A stretch of 64,000 nt of DNA. Origin: Pseudomonas oryzae (GTDB lineage: Bacteria; Pseudomonadota; Gammaproteobacteria; Pseudomonadales; Pseudomonadaceae). Below, piece by piece: positions 59,950 to 64,000 of this stretch. Under the pieces are notes generated by a model, which was given only the letters and a program-made list of their open reading frames with translations, had not been told where the DNA came from and did no database searches. A program made the position numbers and the translations under genes. The stretch's first letter is position 1. Every line of letters starts with the position of its first letter. The DNA lies in NCBI RefSeq assembly GCF_900104805.1, contig NZ_LT629751.1, forward strand, positions 4,176,501 to 4,240,500, written 5' to 3'.

Positions 59950-60356
59950 CTGCGATTTCCGTGTCGAAGTACAGGCTCGGTGGTTCAGCGGCGATCAGGG
60001 GACCGGCGTAGGGTGGACAACGACGCAGTCTTGTCCACCGCTGCGGGGCCATGGTGGGCAATCGCTGCGCGAGTTGCCCACCCTACGGCTGGCTTGACTG
60101 TCGGGGCGAATCTATTCGCCTTTGCAGCCTGCATGGCGAATGAATTCGCCCCTACAGGGGCTGGCGTCTGCCTTCAGACCTCCTCCCGAACGTAGGGTGG
60201 ACAACGGCGCAGCCTTGTCCACCGCTGCGGTGCCATGGTGGAAACTCGCTGCGCGAGTTGCCTACCCTAGGCTGGCTTGTCTGTAGGGGCGAATTTATTC
60301 GCCTTTGCACGCTATGTGGCGAATGAATTCGCTCCTACAGGGGCTGGCGCCGGCCC
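59950..60356. repeat. Tandem ~183-bp composite repeat between liuD and liuE
   Basis: Two direct copies, starting at 60007 and 60191, each opening CGTAGGGTGGACAACG. Each contains three palindromes in the same order: GGTGGACAA...TTGTCCACC, GGTGGGCAA...TTGCCCACC (decayed in copy 2), and GGGGCGAAT...ATTCGCCCC (one mismatch in copy 2). Copy 2 runs into the 3' end of liuD. Copy 1 ends CTTCAGACCTCCTCC, matching the liuD end CCTCAGGCCTCCTCC, so the duplicated unit included the last liuD codons. No gene is present. Confidence 0.85.
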
Positions 60357-62300
60357 TCAGGCCTCCTCCAGCTCCACCAGCGCGGTGCCTTCGCTGACCA
60401 GTTCGCCCTCGCTGCAGTACAGGCCCTTGACCACCCCGGCCTGCGGCGCGCGGATGCTGTGCTCCATCTTCATCGCCTCCAGCACCACCAGGGCGGTGCC
60501 GGCCTCGACGTGCTGGCCGGCCTCGACCAGCACGCGGACGATGCTGCCGTTCATCGGCGCGGTCAGGCCGCCGTGGTGGGCGTGGCTGGCCTCGGCCTCG
60601 GCGATCGGGTCGACGCGCTGCACGCAGCGCAGCTCGCCGCCCCACTCCAGGTACAGGCTGTCGCCACGGCGTAGCGCCAGGTGCTGGCGGCGCAGGCCGT
60701 CCTGCTCGACCCACAGCAGCTCGCCGTGCAGGCTGACCCGGGCTGCGCCCTGGCCGCGCAGGCGCACCGGCTGGCGGTGCTCGCCGCAGCGCAGCAGCAG
60801 GTCGGTCTCCGCCGGCAGGCCGGCGCGCCAGCCGCTGGTGGCGTTCCACGGCGAGTGCGGATCGTCGCCGCGCACGCGCTGCGCCTCGCCGAGCACGAAG
60901 GCCTCGGCGGCCAGCTGCCAGAAGCTCTCCGGCAGGTCGCCGGCCAGCGGCAGCAGGTCGTTCTGGTGGCGCGGGATGAAGCCGGTGTCCAGCTCGGCGG
61001 CGGCGAACGCCGGGTGGGCCAGCACGCGGCGCAGGAACGCCAGGTTGGTCCTGACCCCGCCGACGGCGGTCTCGGCGAGCATGGCCAGCAGGCGCTGGCG
61101 CGCTTCCTCGCGGTTCTCGCCCCAGGCGATCAGCTTGCCGAGCATCGGGTCGTAGAACGGCGACACCGTGTCGCCCTCGGCCACGCCGCTGTCGACGCGG
61201 CGGCCGGGCCCTGCGGCCGGCTCGCGGTACAGCTCCAGCCGCCCGGTGGCCGGCAGGAAGTCGTGGTCGGGGTCCTCGGCGTACAGACGCACCTCGATGG
61301 CGTGGCCGTTGAGCGGCACCTGCTCCTGAGTGAGCGGCAGGGGCTCGCCGCGGGCGACGCGGATCTGCCAGGCGACCAGGTCGAGGCCGGTGATCGCCTC
61401 GGTGACCGGGTGCTCGACCTGCAGGCGAGTGTTCATTTCCATGAAGAAGAATTCGCCGCGCGCGTCGAGGAGGAACTCCACGGTGCCGGCGCCGACGTAG
61501 CCGATGGCCTTGGCCGCCTTGACCGCCGCCTCGCCCATGGCGCGGCGCAGTGCGGGGGAGAGGCCCGGGGCCGGGGCTTCCTCGACCACCTTCTGGTGGC
61601 GGCGCTGGATCGAGCAGTCGCGCTCGTTGAGGTACAGGCAGTTGCCGTGCTTGTCGGCGAACACCTGGATCTCCACGTGGCGCGGCTTGAGCACGTACTT
61701 CTCGACCAGCATGCGCGAGTCGCCGAACGCCGCCTGGGCTTCGCGCTGCGCCGAGGCCAGCGCCTCGGCCAGCTCGCTCTCCTGCTCGACCACCTTCATG
61801 CCCTTGCCGCCGCCGCCGGCGGCGGCCTTGAGCAGCACCGGGTAGCCGATCACCTCGGCGGCGGTGCGGAAGGTTTCAAAATCCTGGGCTTCGCCGTGGT
61901 AACCGGGCACCAGCGGCACGCCGGCGGTTTCCATCAGCGCCTTGGCCGCCGACTTGCTGCCCATCGCCTCGATGGCGCTGGCCGGCGGGCCGAGGAACAG
62001 CAGGCCGGCCTCCTCGATGGCGCGGGCGAAGCCGGCGTTCTCGGAGAGGAAGCCGTAGCCGGGGTGGATGGCCTGGGCGCCGCTGGCTTTGGCGGCCTGG
62101 ATCAGCTTGTCGACCAGCAGGTAGCTGTCGGCCGGCTTGGCGCCGCCCAGATCGACCGCGCAGTCGGCCTCGCGCACGTGGCGGGCGCCGGCGTCGATGG
62201 CGCTGTGCACCGCGACGCTGCGGATGCCCAGGGCGCGGGCGCTACGGATGACCCGGCAGGCGATCTCGCCGCGGTTGGCAATCAGCAGGGTTGTAATCAT
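60357..62300 (-). CDS. liuD: Methylcrotonyl-CoA carboxylase biotin subunit
   Basis: A 647-aa alpha subunit. Biotin carboxylase domain (about 1-450): LLIANRGEIACRVIRSARALGI, GYGFLSENAGFA, AAAGGGGKGMKVV (ATP loop), ERDCSIQRRHQKVVEEAPA, FFMEMNTRLQVEHPVTE. A beta-barrel linker follows, then the biotinyl domain with K611 in VLEAMKMEH. With LiuB it carboxylates 3-methylcrotonyl-CoA in leucine degradation. The ATG at 62300 gives the usual start. liuC lies upstream with a 34-bp gap. Confidence 0.96.
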   Translation of the reverse strand: MITTLLIANRGEIACRVIRSARALGIRSVAVHSAIDAGARHVREADCAVDLGGAKPADSYLLVDKLIQAAKASGAQAIHPGYGFLSENAGFARAIEEAGLLFLGPPASAIEAMGSKSAAKALMETAGVPLVPGYHGEAQDFETFRTAAEVIGYPVLLKAAAGGGGKGMKVVEQESELAEALASAQREAQAAFGDSRMLVEKYVLKPRHVEIQVFADKHGNCLYLNERDCSIQRRHQKVVEEAPAPGLSPALRRAMGEAAVKAAKAIGYVGAGTVEFLLDARGEFFFMEMNTRLQVEHPVTEAITGLDLVAWQIRVARGEPLPLTQEQVPLNGHAIEVRLYAEDPDHDFLPATGRLELYREPAAGPGRRVDSGVAEGDTVSPFYDPMLGKLIAWGENREEARQRLLAMLAETAVGGVRTNLAFLRRVLAHPAFAAAELDTGFIPRHQNDLLPLAGDLPESFWQLAAEAFVLGEAQRVRGDDPHSPWNATSGWRAGLPAETDLLLRCGEHRQPVRLRGQGAARVSLHGELLWVEQDGLRRQHLALRRGDSLYLEWGGELRCVQRVDPIAEAEASHAHHGGLTAPMNGSIVRVLVEAGQHVEAGTALVVLEAMKMEHSIRAPQAGVVKGLYCSEGELVSEGTALVELEEA

Positions 62301-62334
62301 TGTTCTGGCTCCCGAGGTGGCTGCTGCCTGGTGT

Positions 62335-63129
62335 TCAGTGGTTCTGCCACTGCGGCTGGCGTTTCTCCAGGAAGGCGCGCAGGCCCTCCTGGCCTTCCGC
62401 GCTGACGCGGACGCGCGCGATGGCGCTTTCGGTGTAGCGGCGCAGGGCCGGCGACAGCGCGCCGCTGCCGACTTCCTTGAGCAGGTCCTTGGTCGCCTTC
62501 ATCGCCTGCGGGCTGTTCAGCAGCAGGTTGGCGATCCACTGCTCCAGCGCGGCGTCCAGCTCGGCGGCCGGGTAGCACTCGGCGAGCAGGCCCAGCTCGC
62601 GGGCGCGACTGCCGGCGAAGCGCTCGGCGGACAGCGCGTAGCGGCGCGCGGCGCGTTCGCCGATGGCCTGCACCACGAACGGGCTGATCACCGCCGGCAG
62701 CAGGCCGATGCGCACCTCGGACAGCGAGAACTGCGCGTCCTCGGCGCCGATCGCCACGTCGCAGCAGGCGGCCAGGCCCACCGCGCCACCGAAGGCGGCG
62801 CCCTGCACCACGGCGAGGGTCGGCAGCTTGAGGTGGTAGAGGTTGTACATCAGCTCGGCCAGCGCCTGGGCGTCGCGCAGGTTGGCGTCGTAGTCGAGCT
62901 CGGCGGCCTCGCGCATCCAGGCGAGATCGGCGCCGGCGGAGAAGTGCTTGCCGCGCCCGCGCAGGACGAGGAAGCGCAGTTCGCCGTGGTCCTGGACGAC
63001 GTCCAGGGCCTGGATCAGCTCCTGGATCATCGCGCCGTTGAAGGCGTTGTTCTTGTCGGCGCGGTCGAGCCACAGGGTGGCGAAGCCGCGCGGGTCGAAT
63101 TCGAGTTGTACGGTCTGGAAGTCGCTCAT
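62335..63129 (-). CDS. liuC: Methylglutaconyl-CoA hydratase
   Basis: A 264-aa enoyl-CoA hydratase/isomerase-family enzyme. Family motifs are TLWLDRADKNNAFNGAMIQELIQAL, GRGKHFSAGADLAWM (oxyanion loop), VQGAAFGGAVGLAACCDVAIGAEDAQFSLSEVRIGLLPA (second oxyanion residue and catalytic Glu region) and the C-terminal GLRAFLEKRQPQW. In the liu order B-C-D-E it hydrates methylglutaconyl-CoA to HMG-CoA. The start at 63129 (MSDFQTVQLEFD) is chosen on family fit. Confidence 0.94.
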   Translation of the reverse strand: MSDFQTVQLEFDPRGFATLWLDRADKNNAFNGAMIQELIQALDVVQDHGELRFLVLRGRGKHFSAGADLAWMREAAELDYDANLRDAQALAELMYNLYHLKLPTLAVVQGAAFGGAVGLAACCDVAIGAEDAQFSLSEVRIGLLPAVISPFVVQAIGERAARRYALSAERFAGSRARELGLLAECYPAAELDAALEQWIANLLLNSPQAMKATKDLLKEVGSGALSPALRRYTESAIARVRVSAEGQEGLRAFLEKRQPQWQNH

Positions 63130-63189
63130 GATCGTTCCTGTAGGGGGTGCGGGGCCGCCAGGGCTACGCGCACCAGATGCCAGGGTAGT

Positions 63190-63211
63190 GGTGCGCACGG
63201 CGCACCCTACG
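63190..63211. repeat. 22-nt repeat copy between liuB and liuC
   Basis: A full copy of the GGTGCGCACGGCGCACCCTA(CG) element in the 93-bp gap between liuB and liuC. Its inverted partner, around 63139-63172, is badly decayed. Confidence 0.65.
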
Positions 63212-63222
63212 GCTGAGTCATG

Positions 63223-64000
<778 letters not shown>

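Overview
The window is GC-rich and looks like a Pseudomonas chromosome. Coding density is high and codons end mostly in G or C. Several gene neighbourhoods are familiar from that genus: rsmE-bioA, the rhlE2/metF/ahcY region, rml next to dctBD-dctPQM, and the liu leucine/isovalerate cluster. Assignments rest on reading the proteins and motifs; no database search was run.

Layout. 1-6.4 kb: the start of rsmE, bioA, a cytochrome b561-YceI pair, a small K+ channel-like protein, a membrane diguanylate cyclase and an orphan amino-acid binding protein. 6.4-13.5 kb: a DEAD-box RNA helicase (RhlE2-like), metF and ahcY behind a clear S-adenosylhomocysteine riboswitch, a c-type cytochrome lipoprotein, and LigB, a DNA ligase with an export signal. 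13.6-23.5 kb: one long minus-strand block in which dTDP-rhamnose genes rmlBACD run by overlapping codons into the dctBD two-component system; dctPQM (a TRAP C4-dicarboxylate transporter) follows, with a textbook sigma54 promoter. 23.7-24.6 kb: a membrane-anchored TlpA-like thioredoxin and tRNA-Thr(UGU).

24.7-30.5 kb: the accessory region, and the most unusual part of the window. It has visibly lower GC and sits just after tRNA-Thr. It holds two minus-strand genes: a giant methyltransferase-PLD nuclease-SF2 helicase-DUF3427 protein and a NERD-nuclease/UvrD-like helicase. The giant protein carries an embedded UmuD-like self-cleaving domain with Cys-Gly scissile pair, Ser and Lys all in place. 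I infer a DNA-damage-responsive defence or repair cassette.

30.8-36.5 kb: a DUF3300-DUF2950 pair, a small (Asp-His)n protein, an exonuclease, and a LysE exporter divergent from a MocR regulator with visible operators. 36.5-48.3 kb: two complete FUSC-type aromatic/organic acid efflux systems placed tail to tail, each with its own divergent regulator (LysR on the left, AraC on the right). 48.4-57.3 kb: mixed genes, including a GNAT-nitrilase pair, alkylation repair (AlkA-like glycosylase and Ada), regulators and small secreted His-rich peptides.

57.5-64 kb: a leucine/isovalerate and ketone-body catabolic block (scoB, scoA, liuE, liuD, liuC, partial liuB). Its intergenic gaps are filled with several families of short palindromic repeats, including a tandem duplication of about 183 bp that has copied the 3' end of liuD.
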